NCBI GenBank assembly: GCA_946187695.1
Contig: CAMHSB010000010.1
Coordinates: 1-62,909, forward strand
DNA length: 62,909 bases
From: an uncultured Bacteroidales bacterium
GTDB lineage: Bacteria > Bacteroidota > Bacteroidia > Bacteroidales > Paludibacteraceae
Direction of reading: 5' to 3'
Shown here: positions 23,530 through 34,276 of the stretch, piece by piece
Position numbering within the stretch: position 1 is the stretch's first letter
Layout: each line of letters opens with the position of its first letter
Program-made: the position numbers and the translations under genes
Notes under the pieces: generated by a model
What the model saw: only the letters and a program-made list of their open reading frames with translations
Told to the model about the DNA's origin: nothing
Database searches by the model: none

Positions 23530-26500
23530 ATGAGAAACATTATTAAAAGTTTATTCATTGTAATTGTTTGCTTTCAGGCAAGTGCTGTACTGGCGGCGAA
23601 TGCCACGTTTACGATGTCGAGCATCTTTAACGGAAGCAATCAATCAGCTACCGTAACGACTCCTGCTGCAGCAACGGTGAGCACCAACGCTTCCAAATCG
23701 AATGCCAAAGACGGCAAGTTGGGATCTGATGGCCATTATTTTGAAATCGTTTTGGCCACTGAGACGTTTACCGCAGCCAGCATCAATGGTTATATCAACA
23801 CTACCAATACCAGTAAGAATTGGGCCTTCCAGTTCAGCACGGATGGTGGTGCCAACTGGAGTTCGGAAGTGACACAAGCCAATGATGGTAACAAAAGTGC
23901 CCATGATATTTCCGTAGGCGTCACAATACCTGCCAATGCCAACGGTTTCCGTGTAGTTCGCCGTGCTGGTACCTCCACGGTCGTGAATAGCATTACCTTG
24001 ACATTGGCCGGAGGCGGTGGTGGCGGTGGCGAACCGACAGATGTGCCTGTCACAGGTGTGGCTCTCAACAAGAGTGCTACAACCATTCAGGTAGGCGCTT
24101 CGGAGACATTAACCGTTAGCATTATACCTTCCAACGCCACGAATCAAAACGTGACATGGTCAACCAGCAACTCGGCAATTGCAACTGTTAACAATGGTGT
24201 CGTTACCGCTGTTGCCGCTGGTACAGCGACTATTACGGTCACATCTGTTGCGGATAACACCAAGACCGCGACCTGTACGATAACGGTACCTACCCCGTCT
24301 TCCGATCCGGTAGCGGTAACGAGTATTGAATTAAACACGTACGCTACTTCGCTAAATGTAGGCGGAACGGTTACTTTAACAGCGACCGTCAAACCGACCA
24401 ACGCTACGAATCAAAATGTGACCTGGTCGAGCAGCAATAACAGTATCGCCACTGTTGCAAACGGTGTGGTTACCGCTGTTGCCGCAGGTACGGTTACCAT
24501 TACTGCAACCTCGGTATCCGATCCGGGAGTAAGTATCGGATGTACGGTAGCCGTGACAGCCGCTCCGTCACCGGACGTTCCTCAGACCGGACTCACAACG
24601 CACGTTCCGGAGATTTATGAAGCCAAGGAGATTGCCGGCGGATATGGTGGCACTTTGACTGTCAACAGCGGTAATGAATATGAGGTATTCTATTTCTGCA
24701 AAATTAGCAATGCCATTGCTGTCGGCACATCGCCTATTAGTGGCAACATAGCGACAACAACCGATAAGAAAAGCTTTGAAGTTAAAGAAGGATGGATGAA
24801 AGGTCTATTTAATGATGAAGCAGAAGGTGGTACAAGCGAACCTAAAGAAGATGCTCCTGGTTCAGCGGAATTCCAAGCATGCTATGGTGATGTTAAAATG
24901 GGTCAGCCGGCAGAAGTTAGTTTACACATCAAAGGTTACAATGAGTTTGCAATTTATGCTTATGACAACAATACAACTCCAAATAGCGGAAAGAAGCGTT
25001 GGATAGATGTTTACATTGACGATATGCAGAATCCGGTCACCACGGGTATTGCAAAGAGTCCGGCAAGCGTTAGACGCTACTCCATTAGCACAGGAGAGCA
25101 TGTTATAAAACTTACTTCTGAATACGGAGGAAGTAAACTATATGCGATATCGTTGCGTTTGCCTAAAGAGCCGCGGACGAAGTACCTGAAGGGTAATGAC
25201 TCGTCGCAGGTAGTTATGCAGACCGCGAACATCAAGCCCATTGTTTACACCACCAAATACAATAATATCCCCGGCGCAGAGACGCGTCTCGAATGGATGG
25301 GAGCAGAAGCTAACGGTATCACATTGACAAAAGTTGTTGGTACGCTGTCCGATACGCTAACCATCGGTGGAGCGGCAAATTGTGCTACCGGTACCTATCA
25401 ATATGCGGTAGTGGCGTATTACAACGGTGTGGAGACCAATCGTGCAACGGGTCAATTTTTCGTTCGCTCTGACATCCAGGCTACGTCTGACGTGGATGTA
25501 GATGCCTACCAAAACGAAGAGATGGACCAGATCACGTTCAAGTATTATGCCCTGTCTGCCAACGATGTTCAACTGACTTGGCCGAATGGCCAGCCGCAAG
25601 GCGTTTCGGGTAGCGGCAATAACGGAAAGTATATCATCGGCGGTACACCTAACGTCACCGGTCCTTTCCCGAAGATATTCCCCTTTACGATCACTGTAAC
25701 CGGTGCAGACACCGTTATTCAAGGTCAGATCACTGTCAAAGATCTGGATTACGGTTCCAATGCCGTGCTCTATCTGTATAAGAACAACAAGGCTTACGAT
25801 AAAGACGGTGTCTATAAATACCTCGACGGCACCGGTACCGGCAAATATAAGCTCATCGCCCGCAAGGCCAAATTGGACGGTTTGCGTCCTGCCGATCAGT
25901 ATGCGCATTACAAATGGATCCTGATCTCCGAAGATGTTGATGCCGATAATCCGGAGATTCTGGCCCTCGCACGCGGCGAAGGTAATCTGCCGGTATTGAG
26001 TATGAAATCGTTCTCCTACACCCCCGAACGTCTCAATTGGGGTGAGCCGAACAACGGTTCGTTGACCTATGAAGAAGGTCGTTTCATTACCGTTGTACGC
26101 GATGATCACCCGATTTTCAAGGACTACTTGCAGAAGAAAAAAGGTGACCGTATCCTAGTGCTTAAAGAGATTGAGAACAAAGGCCTGATGCCGGTTGCTG
26201 TCAATTATCAGGGAACACTTTGTCTGGCTACCGCTCGCACTCGAGACATCGATAATTACGATCTTGACGGTCAGGAAGAGACGTTCCTTCATGAGGTTCC
26301 GGCAGAGATCCATCGTAACCAGAAATACCTCTGTCTGCCGATCAGCATGGACGCCAGTAACCATCTCCATGACGATGGTAAGAAACTGATTGACGCGTGC
26401 GTTAAGTATATCCTTAGCTCCAGTGCTTCGATCAAATTGCCGGATCTGGCTATCACGGAGTTCAAGATCGGTTCGTACAAAGGTATTATCGATGATAACG

Positions 26501-26883
26501 AGAACCGGATCGTAATCGAGGTGCCGGCTCAAGACAGCACGGAAATGCATGCCGTAACACCGGAGATCACGCTGGCCAGCCCGCTGACCCATGTAACACC
26601 CAAATGGGTCAACGCTGACGGTACCATCGATTTCTCCAACTGGAGTTTCGGTGTTCCTCACACGGTGAGCGACTACATCAACGTACGTACGTACGACGTG
26701 ATTGTACGTTTGCAGTATGCGCAAGGGATTGAGGCTGTAGAGGCGAACGAATGGATCAATATCTATGATGTGTACGGCCGCAAAGTGGCGACGACAAATG
26801 AAGACTACCGCACGATGGATCTGCCGAAGGGCATGTATATCATCGTAACGGAAAGCGGTCAAACGATTAAGATAATGCGATAA
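23530..26883 (+). CDS. Large T9SS-secreted protein with two Big_2 Ig-like domains
   Basis: 1117 residues. After the signal peptide (residues 1-22) comes a beta-sandwich (25-165), a GGGGGGG linker, two bacterial Ig-like Big_2 domains (about 172-255 and 262-342; each with TSIxLNxxxxxLxVG and [24 protein letters not shown]), a carbohydrate-binding-like region, further beta-rich parts, and a T9SS type A sorting domain ([24 protein letters not shown]). It is likely surface-attached or released through T9SS. The stop overlaps the queF start (TAATG), so this envelope protein is transcriptionally tied to queuosine synthesis. No catalytic residues are recognised. Confidence 0.82.
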   Translation: MRNIIKSLFIVIVCFQASAVLAANATFTMSSIFNGSNQSATVTTPAAATVSTNASKSNAKDGKLGSDGHYFEIVLATETFTAASINGYINTTNTSKNWAFQFSTDGGANWSSEVTQANDGNKSAHDISVGVTIPANANGFRVVRRAGTSTVVNSITLTLAGGGGGGGEPTDVPVTGVALNKSATTIQVGASETLTVSIIPSNATNQNVTWSTSNSAIATVNNGVVTAVAAGTATITVTSVADNTKTATCTITVPTPSSDPVAVTSIELNTYATSLNVGGTVTLTATVKPTNATNQNVTWSSSNNSIATVANGVVTAVAAGTVTITATSVSDPGVSIGCTVAVTAAPSPDVPQTGLTTHVPEIYEAKEIAGGYGGTLTVNSGNEYEVFYFCKISNAIAVGTSPISGNIATTTDKKSFEVKEGWMKGLFNDEAEGGTSEPKEDAPGSAEFQACYGDVKMGQPAEVSLHIKGYNEFAIYAYDNNTTPNSGKKRWIDVYIDDMQNPVTTGIAKSPASVRRYSISTGEHVIKLTSEYGGSKLYAISLRLPKEPRTKYLKGNDSSQVVMQTANIKPIVYTTKYNNIPGAETRLEWMGAEANGITLTKVVGTLSDTLTIGGAANCATGTYQYAVVAYYNGVETNRATGQFFVRSDIQATSDVDVDAYQNEEMDQITFKYYALSANDVQLTWPNGQPQGVSGSGNNGKYIIGGTPNVTGPFPKIFPFTITVTGADTVIQGQITVKDLDYGSNAVLYLYKNNKAYDKDGVYKYLDGTGTGKYKLIARKAKLDGLRPADQYAHYKWILISEDVDADNPEILALARGEGNLPVLSMKSFSYTPERLNWGEPNNGSLTYEEGRFITVVRDDHPIFKDYLQKKKGDRILVLKEIENKGLMPVAVNYQGTLCLATARTRDIDNYDLDGQEETFLHEVPAEIHRNQKYLCLPISMDASNHLHDDGKKLIDACVKYILSSSASIKLPDLAITEFKIGSYKGIIDDNENRIVIEVPAQDSTEMHAVTPEITLASPLTHVTPKWVNADGTIDFSNWSFGVPHTVSDYINVRTYDVIVRLQYAQGIEAVEANEWINIYDVYGRKVATTNEDYRTMDLPKGMYIIVTESGQTIKIMR

Positions 26884-27359
26884 TGCGTACAGAAAAGGAA
26901 TTAGAAGGCGTAACGCTCTTGGGCAACCAAGGCACACACTATAGCGATAACTATAATCCGGGGGTACTGGAGACTTTTGAGAACAAACACCCGGAGAATG
27001 AGTATCTGGTGACGTTCAACTGTCCGGAGTTCACGACCTTGTGTCCCAAAACCGGACAACCGGATTTCGGGCATATCTATATCAGTTACATCCCGCGGGA
27101 ACGGATGGTGGAGAGCAAGAGTCTGAAGCTCTATCTCTTCTCCTTCCGCAATCACGGCGATTTCCATGAAGACTGCGTGAATATTATCATGAAGGATCTG
27201 GTCAAACTGATGGATCCCAAGTATCTGGAGGTAATAGGCTATTTCATGCCCCGCGGCGGAATCAGCATTTATCCCTTCGCCAATTACGCGGACAAGGAAC
27301 ACGAAGCGCTCAAGCAACAGCGTCTGCGCGAACAATTCAGTAAAGTATATGAAAGATAG
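26883..27359 (+). CDS. queF: NADPH-dependent preQ0 reductase QueF
   Basis: 158 residues, the single-domain form of Que[25 protein letters not shown] carries the nucleophilic Cys54 and Asp61, and [15 protein letters not shown] supplies the substrate-binding part. It reduces 7-cyano-7-deazaguanine to preQ1 in queuosine synthesis. It starts within TAATG of the surface-protein stop and overlaps queC by 11 nt. Confidence 0.96.
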   Translation: MRTEKELEGVTLLGNQGTHYSDNYNPGVLETFENKHPENEYLVTFNCPEFTTLCPKTGQPDFGHIYISYIPRERMVESKSLKLYLFSFRNHGDFHEDCVNIIMKDLVKLMDPKYLEVIGYFMPRGGISIYPFANYADKEHEALKQQRLREQFSKVYER

Positions 27360-28002
27360 TCTGATCGTTTTGTCCGGGGGGCTGGATTCTACCACGATGC
27401 TGTACGAGTATCAGTACCGCATCGGTATGGCGCTTTCTTTCCATTACGGCAGCAACCACAACGACCGTGAGTTGGAGTTTGCCAAGTTGCACTGCAAGCG
27501 GCTCGGTATTCCGCACATGGTCATCCGTTTGCCGTTCATCAAAGAGTTCTTCAAATCTTCGCTTCTGGAAGGCGCGGACGCTATTCCGGAGGGCAATTAC
27601 GACGATGAGAACATGAAATCTACTGTTGTTCCTTTCCGTAACGGGATTATGCTTTCTATCGCTGCCGGTATCGCGGAAAACAACAAGATGCAATATGTGA
27701 TGCTGGCAAATCATGCCGGCGATCACACGATCTATCCCGACTGCCGTCCGGAGTTCGTGGAGGCGATGAATAACGCCATACATTTCGGCACATGGAACGG
27801 TGTGCAGCTACTCACGCCTTATACCCACCTCACCAAAGCAGAGATTGCTTCCAAGGGCAAGGACCTGCAGCTTGACTACTCCGAGACCTGGAGTTGCTAC
27901 AAGGGCGGCGAGCACCACTGCGGCGTGTGCGGTACATGTCGCGAGCGCAAGGAAGCGCTGGCACAAGCCGGGATAGAGGATACAACCATTTACGACAATT
28001 AA
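27349..28002 (+). CDS. queC: 7-cyano-7-deazaguanine synthase QueC
   Basis: 217 residues. The N-terminal PP-loop [14 protein letters not shown] binds ATP; a C-terminal zinc site [15 protein letters not shown] is intact. It converts 7-carboxy-7-deazaguanine to preQ0 using ATP and ammonia, feeding QueF. Confidence 0.96.
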   Translation: MKDSLIVLSGGLDSTTMLYEYQYRIGMALSFHYGSNHNDRELEFAKLHCKRLGIPHMVIRLPFIKEFFKSSLLEGADAIPEGNYDDENMKSTVVPFRNGIMLSIAAGIAENNKMQYVMLANHAGDHTIYPDCRPEFVEAMNNAIHFGTWNGVQLLTPYTHLTKAEIASKGKDLQLDYSETWSCYKGGEHHCGVCGTCRERKEALAQAGIEDTTIYDN

Positions 28003-28003
28003 G

Positions 28004-28336
28004 ATGTACTACGTAGAGAAACGAATAGAGATTTCGGCAGCGCACAACTTGATGCTGTCGTACGAAAGTAAGTGCGAGAATCTGCATGGCCATAACTGGA
28101 TCATTGTGGTTTATTGCAAAGCGAAAGAGCTGAACCGCGACGGAATGGTGACCGACTTCACGCATATCAAGAAAGTGGTGAAGGACACGTTCGACCATAA
28201 GTACATCAATGAGATTCTGGATGTCAACCCATCGGCAGAGAATATGGCCAAATGGATCTGCGACCATGTGGAGCATTGCTACAAGGTCTCCGTTCAGGAA
28301 TCCGAAGGCAATATTGCTATCTATGAGAGAGACTAG
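28004..28336 (+). CDS. queD: 6-carboxytetrahydropterin synthase QueD
   Basis: 110 residues, a short QueD. The Cys-x3-His-x-His part (CENLHGHNW) and an earlier His in ISAAHNLM form the zinc/catalytic site; FDHKYIN and a terminal Glu-containing strand complete the family pattern. It makes CPH4 from dihydroneopterin triphosphate. It starts 1 nt after queC. Confidence 0.93.
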   Translation: MYYVEKRIEISAAHNLMLSYESKCENLHGHNWIIVVYCKAKELNRDGMVTDFTHIKKVVKDTFDHKYINEILDVNPSAENMAKWICDHVEHCYKVSVQESEGNIAIYERD

Positions 28337-28959
28337 TGTATCGCGTTAACGAAATATTCTTTACCTTGCAAGGTGAGGGGGCACACAGCGGGATACCTGC
28401 TGTGTTTGTTCGTTTTAGTGGTTGTAACCTCAAATGCCCATGGTGCGACACCGAGTTTGCAGAGTACACGGAGATGACGACGGAGGAGATCGTGAAAGAG
28501 ATGCTCACGTTATACGACACCCCCAACGAGCGACGTAAGATGTGTGTACTGACGGGTGGTGAGCCGAGCCTGCAGGTGGATAAAGAACTGATTGACGCGC
28601 TTCACCAGGCAGGTTTCTATATCTGTATTGAGACCAACGGTACGCGTCCCCTACCCGACGGCATCGATTGGATCACCTGTTCGCCCAAGGAGGGCACAAA
28701 ACTGGCCTTAACAAAGGTCAATGAGGTGAAGGTGGTCTTTACCGGCACGTACAATCCGGAGATTTGGCGCAAAAAATTAGAGGCGGAGCACTGGATGCTC
28801 CAACCTCTACGGTATAACGGTGAATGGTTGCTGAGCAGTGGTATTGATGATTTCGAGATTGACAGCAACGATAACTTAGACGAAACCGTGCGCTATATCC
28901 TCGCCCATCCTTTCTGGCGCCTTAGCGTGCAACTACATAAAATAGCAGGCCTCCGTTAA
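28336..28959 (+). CDS. queE: 7-carboxy-7-deazaguanine synthase QueE (GTG start)
   Basis: 207 residues. FVRFSGCNLKCPWCDTEF contains the radical-SAM CxxxCxxC cluster in the QueE spacing, followed by TGGEPSL. It converts CPH4 to CDG. The start is GTG at 28336, overlapping the queD stop (TAGTG); no ATG fits the family start better. With queF, queC and queD this completes preQ1 synthesis after GTP cyclohydrolase. Its stop lies in the loop of the terminator hairpin. Confidence 0.94.
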   Translation: MYRVNEIFFTLQGEGAHSGIPAVFVRFSGCNLKCPWCDTEFAEYTEMTTEEIVKEMLTLYDTPNERRKMCVLTGGEPSLQVDKELIDALHQAGFYICIETNGTRPLPDGIDWITCSPKEGTKLALTKVNEVKVVFTGTYNPEIWRKKLEAEHWMLQPLRYNGEWLLSSGIDDFEIDSNDNLDETVRYILAHPFWRLSVQLHKIAGLR

Positions 28960-28972
28960 GAAGCCTGCTATT
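28941..28972. terminator. Bidirectional terminator between queE and the DJ-1 gene
   Basis: AATAGCAGGC / GCCTGCTATT, 10-bp perfect arms with a 12-nt loop containing the queE stop, followed by ATTTTT on the plus strand. It also lies just past the convergent DJ-1 gene. Confidence 0.85.
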
Positions 28973-28976
28973 ATTT

Positions 28977-29504
28977 TTAATACTGCGCAGCGTCATAGAC
29001 GGCATCTGCCACATCGGAGCCTTTGATATGCTCGATGATGCAGAATGCAAAATCTGCGCTCAAGCCGGGACCCTTCGCGGTGATGATATTCTTCGACTCA
29101 ACAACCAAGCCTCCGACATAACTCTCGCCCAAGGCATCTTGGAAACCCGGGTAGCAAGTAGCCTGTTTACCTTTCAGAATACCCAATTTACCCAGCACAG
29201 CCGGTGCAGCGCAGATAGCTGCAATCGGTTTGTCGGCTTCATTATGTGCTACAAGCAGTTCGCATAAAGCAGAACAGTCACCGAGTTTCGTTTGTCCACC
29301 CGGGAGAATGAGCATCTCCGCGTCCGTGAAATCAATGCGGCCGATAACTCCATCCGCTTCTACTGCGATGTTATGGGCACCGAGCACCATCGGATTGCCG
29401 GTAATCGAAACTGTTGTTACCGCGATATTCGCACGGCGCAATAAATCGATAGTCGTGACCGCTTCGATTTCTTCGAAACCATTGTCTAAAAACAGATAAT
29501 TCAT
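28977..29504 (-). CDS. DJ-1/PfpI family protein
   Basis: 175 residues. It has the DJ-1 nucleophile elbow AAICAAPAVLG (Cys98), an acidic residue in NGFEEIEA, and GPGLSADFAF at the end. Related proteins are annotated as ThiJ/YajL-type, with chaperone or deglycase roles that are still debated. It lies 5 nt after tonB and is probably cotranscribed with it. Confidence 0.88.
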   Translation of the reverse strand: MNYLFLDNGFEEIEAVTTIDLLRRANIAVTTVSITGNPMVLGAHNIAVEADGVIGRIDFTDAEMLILPGGQTKLGDCSALCELLVAHNEADKPIAAICAAPAVLGKLGILKGKQATCYPGFQDALGESYVGGLVVESKNIITAKGPGLSADFAFCIIEHIKGSDVADAVYDAAQY

Positions 29505-29509
29505 ACAAT

Positions 29510-30274
29510 TTAATTTAACTTAAATATATAGGTGATTGTTCCGATCTGATCATGATCGCCCTCGGTGAACTTCGCCTTTAGGGCTGCATCGAGCGCGAGT
29601 TGTTGGGTTTGTTTATCCGACACGTCACCGCCCTTGATAATTGCGTTGACTACTTGTCCTGCCGCATTCACGCGAATCTGCACGACCACTTTGCCTTCCT
29701 GACGGAAGTTATTGGACGGTTGCGGCAAGGTACCTTTGATGCCACGTCCCTCGAGACTCCACGAGTTACTTCCACTCGATCCGCGTCCCACCGGATTACC
29801 TTTCTGACCGCTTCCTTGCGTGTCACCGCCTCCAACGCTCGTGCCATTTGTCTTCCCAAACAGGTTTCCCATCGCATTGGCTTTGGCTATTGCCTCCGCC
29901 TCTTTCTGCTTACGTGCCCGTTCGGCCGCCTCGCGTTCCTCTTTCTCTTTGCGTGCACGTTCAAGTGCCAGGGTCTCTTCCTCGGATACGATTAGATCAG
30001 GGGGAGAGGCGGGTGTCGGACTTGTTGCCACTTCCGGAGCCGGTGAAGCTGGGGCAGCCGGTGCCGCCTCACTGGGTGCTTCCGCATAAGCAGCGGCAGA
30101 AGCCACAGCCGGTTCTTCTATATCCTCTTGTTCCGCAAAGGCAATCTCTATACCCTCTTCTTGCTCCGGAACTACTGCATGGAGGCGTATCAGCCACAAC
30201 AGCAGCCACACCAAAAGCATAAACAGAATAGTACCGATTGTCGCAATAATATGTCGTTCTTGCTTCTTAGTCAT
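29510..30274 (-). CDS. TonB-family energy transducer
   Basis: 254 residues. One N-terminal membrane anchor (about residues 9-29) is followed by a Glu/Ala/Pro-rich periplasmic span, a charged ARKEKEEREAAERARKQKEA helix and a C-terminal TonB-like domain (GKVVVQIRVNAAGQVVNAIIKGG). It would link the ExbB/ExbD motor to TonB-dependent outer-membrane transporters. It overlaps exbD by ATGA. Confidence 0.85.
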   Translation of the reverse strand: MTKKQERHIIATIGTILFMLLVWLLLWLIRLHAVVPEQEEGIEIAFAEQEDIEEPAVASAAAYAEAPSEAAPAAPASPAPEVATSPTPASPPDLIVSEEETLALERARKEKEEREAAERARKQKEAEAIAKANAMGNLFGKTNGTSVGGGDTQGSGQKGNPVGRGSSGSNSWSLEGRGIKGTLPQPSNNFRQEGKVVVQIRVNAAGQVVNAIIKGGDVSDKQTQQLALDAALKAKFTEGDHDQIGTITYIFKLN

Positions 30275-30678
30275 CGTTTGGTAGCAACTACCAGTTTCAT
30301 ATGGTGCTCATTCGCGATATCGAGCACACGCACTACCTCTTTATACGCTACGTCCTCATCGGCATGCAGCGCGATATACATCGTCGTGTCCTGCGCTTGA
30401 ATCGTACTCAGATAACCTTCCAGGCTCTCCGGGTCGATCTGAACCGGTTTCTCCTTGCCAAGCGCCACAAAATAATTGCCCAGATTGTCAATGGACACTT
30501 TCGCCACCTGCGGCCGCGACACTTTCTGTGCCCGCGAAGTCGGCAGGTTGATTTTGATATCATTGGGAGAGGACATCGTGGAAGCCATGACGAAGAAAAG
30601 GAGTAACAAGAACACCAAATCCGTCATGGAGCTCATCGCAAACGTCGCTTCTACCCTATTGCGTTTTTTAAGAGCCAT
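30271..30678 (-). CDS. exbD: ExbD/TolR biopolymer transport protein
   Basis: 135 residues. A short cytoplasmic N-terminus is followed by one membrane helix with the conserved acidic residue (MSSMTDLVFLLLLFFVMAS) and a periplasmic domain. It forms the proton-driven motor with ExbB. The gene is 6 nt after exbB and overlaps tonB. Confidence 0.9.
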   Translation of the reverse strand: MALKKRNRVEATFAMSSMTDLVFLLLLFFVMASTMSSPNDIKINLPTSRAQKVSRPQVAKVSIDNLGNYFVALGKEKPVQIDPESLEGYLSTIQAQDTTMYIALHADEDVAYKEVVRVLDIANEHHMKLVVATKR

Positions 30679-30684
30679 AAAGCG

Positions 30685-31380
30685 TTAAGCGGGTTCGTTC
30701 AACAAATCCATGAATTCGAGCGTGCGGCTCTCCAACAGACGTACCACACGGTCAATACGGGCTACGAGATAGTTATATGCAAACATCGCAAGGATACCAA
30801 CGATCAAACCGCCGATCGTAGTCACCATTGCCTGGTACATACCCGTAGAAAGGGCACTCATCTCAATCATACCACCCGAGGTCTGAGCCATGTTATAGAA
30901 AGTCTGTACCATACCGAGCACCGTACCCAAGAAACCGAGCATCGGAGCACCACCGGCGATAGTAGCCATGATCACAAGGCCCTTTTCCAAACGACCAACC
31001 TCCAGGTTACCTACGTTCTCTATCGCCACCTGCACATCTTGCATCGGGCGACCGATACGCGTGATACCTTTCTCAATCATGTGCGCAGAGGGCGTATCCG
31101 TCTGCTTGCACAGATTCAACGCAGAGTCAATCTTTCCTTCGTGGATATAATCACGGATACGATCCATGAAGGTCTTGTCCTCACGCGTAGCCTGTTTGAT
31201 CACCACTAAACGGGCAATAAAAATATAACATGCCACAGCCAGCAAAATAGCGAGGATGATCATGATCCATCCGCCGTACTGCGCCATTTCCCACAAGTTA
31301 ATCGATGTTTCCTGAACAGGGGCTTCTGCCTCCAACATTGCCTCTTCGATAACGGCAACGGTGTCAATTTGAAGTAACAT
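30685..31380 (-). CDS. exbB: ExbB/TolQ proton channel protein
   Basis: 231 residues with three membrane segments; the conserved MotA/TolQ/ExbB region includes IATIAGGAPMLGFLGTVLGMVQTF and the Thr/Gly-rich segment before the last helix. An N-terminal extension of about 30 residues precedes TM1. It energises the TonB encoded two genes downstream. Confidence 0.9.
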   Translation of the reverse strand: MLLQIDTVAVIEEAMLEAEAPVQETSINLWEMAQYGGWIMIILAILLAVACYIFIARLVVIKQATREDKTFMDRIRDYIHEGKIDSALNLCKQTDTPSAHMIEKGITRIGRPMQDVQVAIENVGNLEVGRLEKGLVIMATIAGGAPMLGFLGTVLGMVQTFYNMAQTSGGMIEMSALSTGMYQAMVTTIGGLIVGILAMFAYNYLVARIDRVVRLLESRTLEFMDLLNEPA

Positions 31381-31381
31381 A

Positions 31382-32095
31382 TTATTTTAATAAATCTAAA
31401 TATTCTTGAATCGTTTCCTGTATACCGAGGTACAGCGAGTCACAAACGATAGCGTGTCCGATCGACACTTCTGCCGTCCACGGGAAAGCCTTGATGAAAG
31501 GCTTGAGGTTCTTGAGATTGAGGTCATGACCAGCGTTCATACCAAGTCCTAACTCGTGCGCTTTCTCAGCCGCCGGGCGGTACTTCTCGATGGCGCGTTT
31601 CGGATCGGTCTCAAACAGCTCCGCATAAGGACCCGTATAGAGTTCCACGCGGTCAGCTCCGGTACGTAACGCGTACTCTACCATCACCGGATCCGGGTCC
31701 ACAAAGATGCTGACGCGGATACGGTATGAGTGCAATTGGTTAACAACGCCCTTAAGGAAATTGAGGTTCCGGCGCGTATCCCAGCCGTGGTTGGAGGTCA
31801 ACTGATTCGGGTCATCGGGCACCAAAGTTACTTGCGTCGGACGGATATCCGTCACTAAGGCCAAGAACTCCTCCGTCGGGTTGCCCTCCACATTCAGTTC
31901 GGTCGTCACCATCGACTTCAGTTGATACACATCCTCCTTACGGATATGACGCTCATCGGGACGCGGATGAACCGTAATTCCTTGCGCGCCGAACAACTCG
32001 CAATCCACTGCAAAACGCTGAACATCAGGCAGATTACCACCGCGCGCGTTGCGCAACGTTGCTACCTTATTGATATTTACACTTAACTTCGTCAT
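31382..32095 (-). CDS. pdxJ: Pyridoxine 5'-phosphate synthase
   Basis: 237 residues, full length. NINKVATLRNARGGNLPD, the catalytic region ITVHPRPDERHI, and GADRVELYTGPYA and GLGMNAGHDLN match PdxJ. It condenses 1-deoxyxylulose 5-phosphate with 3-amino-2-oxopropyl phosphate to form pyridoxine phosphate. It heads the pdxJ-exbB-exbD-tonB-DJ-1 unit, an order seen in other Bacteroidales. Confidence 0.96.
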   Translation of the reverse strand: MTKLSVNINKVATLRNARGGNLPDVQRFAVDCELFGAQGITVHPRPDERHIRKEDVYQLKSMVTTELNVEGNPTEEFLALVTDIRPTQVTLVPDDPNQLTSNHGWDTRRNLNFLKGVVNQLHSYRIRVSIFVDPDPVMVEYALRTGADRVELYTGPYAELFETDPKRAIEKYRPAAEKAHELGLGMNAGHDLNLKNLKPFIKAFPWTAEVSIGHAIVCDSLYLGIQETIQEYLDLLK

Positions 32096-32117
32096 AGTCT
32101 GGTTCGTAAAATCGCTG

Positions 32118-32149
32118 CAAAGTTACTATTTTTTTTGCATATATGCAAA
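32118..32149 (-). promoter_or_regulatory. pdxJ promoter
   Basis: Minus-strand TTTG (32146-32149), 20 nt, TAACTTTG (32118-32125). Its -33 box is the right half of TTTGCATATATGCAAA (32134-32149), identical to the palindrome at 18555. Confidence 0.85.
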
Positions 32150-32165
32150 TTTTTTTGTACCTTTG
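32134..32165 (+). promoter_or_regulatory. Promoter of the S9 peptidase unit
   Basis: TTTG (32134-32137), 20 nt, TACCTTTG (32158-32165), 20 nt before the start at 32185. It shares the palindrome with the pdxJ promoter. Confidence 0.85.
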
Positions 32166-32184
32166 CAGCGAATTTTTAACAATT

Positions 32185-34272
32185 ATGAGAAAAATCTGGT
32201 TTTTTATTATGGCAGGATTGGCGTTAGTTGGCGCGAGTTGCCAAAAAGCAGAAGAAGGTAAAGCACCTATCACCAAACCGCAAATCACCATCGAAGGCGG
32301 TCGGCTCACCCCGGAAGGCTTATGGGCGATGGGACGTATCGGGGCCGTGAAGAGTGATATTGAGACAGGCTTATTAGCCTATACCGTCAGCTATTACAGC
32401 GTACAGGAGAACCGCTCCACCACTTGGATTCGCATTTGCAATCCGTTCGAAGAGATGAAAGTCTGCGACGAGTTCGTGGGCTATGAACCGGCTTGGTTCG
32501 GTTGCAGCGGCTGGCTCGCTTACATGCGAGGCGGCAAACTGTACCTGCGGCGCGATAATGACGAGATAGAAGTACAAGGAGCAGATGACATCGAGGGTTT
32601 CCTACTCTCCCCGATGCGCGATAAGATTATCCTGATTAAGCAAGTGAAGACCGTTGAGCAAACGGTGGACAAATACCCCGACCTGCCGCTGGCAACTGGG
32701 CATATGCATGAAGACCTGATGTACAAGCACTGGGACGAGTGGACCGAGACCGCTCCGCAGCCTTTTGTGTGCGATTTGGAAATTACCTACTACGGCGAGG
32801 GCGAGCGTATCAAGACGGCGAAAGTCAACGAGGGAATCAATATTCTGGAGGGCACCGCGTTCGAATGCCCGATGAAGCCTTTTGGCGGCATTGAGCAGTT
32901 GGCTTGGAATCCCAACAACGAGGAGATCGCGTACACCTGCCGCAAGAAAACCGGACTCGATTATGCCGTCAGCACCAATAGTGATATATATTTATATGAT
33001 TTGCGCACGCACGCGCACAAAAACATCACAGCCGATAACGGTGGATATGATACCAACCCGTCCTACTCCCCCGACGGTCAATGGATTGCATGGCAGTCCA
33101 TGGCACGCGACGGCTACGAGAGCGACGAGAACCGTTTGATGGTGCTCAGCCTCGAAACCGGTGAACGCCGTTTCCTGAGTCGCGTTATGGATACGAACGT
33201 CGATGAGTACGCATGGTTAGACGACACCTCGCTGGTCTTCACCGCTTGCTGGCATGCCACCGTGCAACTATACAAAGTGGACCTCAACGGTTGGACGACC
33301 AAACTGACGGAAGGTCAGCACGATCTCGGTTTAGGGGATGTAACGGACTATAACATCTGGGTATTGGGTCACTCTATGCGCCAAGCCAATGAGCTCTACC
33401 TACTCAACTTGCGGGAAGAGAGTGCTGATTTGGTCCAACTGACCCACGAGAACGACAATATCTACGATCAGATCGAGCGCTCGACGGTCGTTCCGAGATG
33501 GCAGAAAACGAGTGACGGCAAGGACATGCTGACCTGGATCATCTATCCGCCGCATTTCGATCCGAACAAGAAATACCCCACCATCCTCTATTGCGAAGGC
33601 GGTCCGCAGAGTCCTGTTTCACAGTTCTGGTCCTTCCGTTGGAACTTTATGATGATGTCTGCCGGCGATTATATCATCGTGGCACCGAACAGACGCGGAC
33701 TCCCCGGCTTTGGTATGGAGTGGAACGAAGAGATCTCCGGTGATTATGGCGGACAATGCATGAAGGATTATTTCGCTGCCATTGACGAGTTCTGCAACGA
33801 GCCTTACGTGGACAAAGATCATCTGGGCTGTGTTGGAGCTTCGTTTGGCGGTTTCAGCGTTTATTGGATAGCAGGCCACCATGACGGTCGTTTCAAGGCC
33901 TTCATCGCCCATGACGGCATCTTCAACCTGGAGATGCAGTATCTGGAGACCGAAGAGAAATGGTTCGCCAACTGGGACATGGGCGGAGCCTATTGGGAGA
34001 AAGACAATGCGATTGCGCAACGTACCTTCGCCAACAGTCCCCATAAGTTCGTGGATAAGTGGGACACCCCGATTCTCTGTATCCACGGCGAGAAAGACTA
34101 CCGTATCTTAGCCAACCAGGCTATGGCCGCATTCGATGCCGCCAAGATGCGAGGAGTTCCCGCTGAGTTGCTCATCTTCCCCGATGAGAACCACTGGGTA
34201 CTCAAGCCCCAAAACGGTATCCTCTGGCAGCGCGAGTTCCGCGGATGGCTGGACAGATGGTTAAAAGAATAA
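32185..34272 (+). CDS. S9 family prolyl oligopeptidase-like lipoprotein (DPP5-like)
   Basis: 695 residues from 32185 (MRKIWFFIMAGLALVGASC), giving a lipobox GASC. Residues about 40-430 form a WD40-like propeller (for example SPDGQWIAW), followed by an alpha/beta-hydrolase domain with Ser in GASFGGFSVYW, Asp in GEKDYRI and His in DENHWVLKP. It probably cleaves short peptides in the periplasm; peptide import supports growth on protein in many relatives. The thioesterase gene follows after 4 nt. Confidence 0.9.
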   Translation: MRKIWFFIMAGLALVGASCQKAEEGKAPITKPQITIEGGRLTPEGLWAMGRIGAVKSDIETGLLAYTVSYYSVQENRSTTWIRICNPFEEMKVCDEFVGYEPAWFGCSGWLAYMRGGKLYLRRDNDEIEVQGADDIEGFLLSPMRDKIILIKQVKTVEQTVDKYPDLPLATGHMHEDLMYKHWDEWTETAPQPFVCDLEITYYGEGERIKTAKVNEGINILEGTAFECPMKPFGGIEQLAWNPNNEEIAYTCRKKTGLDYAVSTNSDIYLYDLRTHAHKNITADNGGYDTNPSYSPDGQWIAWQSMARDGYESDENRLMVLSLETGERRFLSRVMDTNVDEYAWLDDTSLVFTACWHATVQLYKVDLNGWTTKLTEGQHDLGLGDVTDYNIWVLGHSMRQANELYLLNLREESADLVQLTHENDNIYDQIERSTVVPRWQKTSDGKDMLTWIIYPPHFDPNKKYPTILYCEGGPQSPVSQFWSFRWNFMMMSAGDYIIVAPNRRGLPGFGMEWNEEISGDYGGQCMKDYFAAIDEFCNEPYVDKDHLGCVGASFGGFSVYWIAGHHDGRFKAFIAHDGIFNLEMQYLETEEKWFANWDMGGAYWEKDNAIAQRTFANSPHKFVDKWDTPILCIHGEKDYRILANQAMAAFDAAKMRGVPAELLIFPDENHWVLKPQNGILWQREFRGWLDRWLKE

Positions 34273-34276
34273 GCAA

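Noticed and set aside
26883..28336. preQ1 riboswitch before the que genes
   Set aside because: No untranslated leader exists, because queF starts within the stop of the preceding gene.
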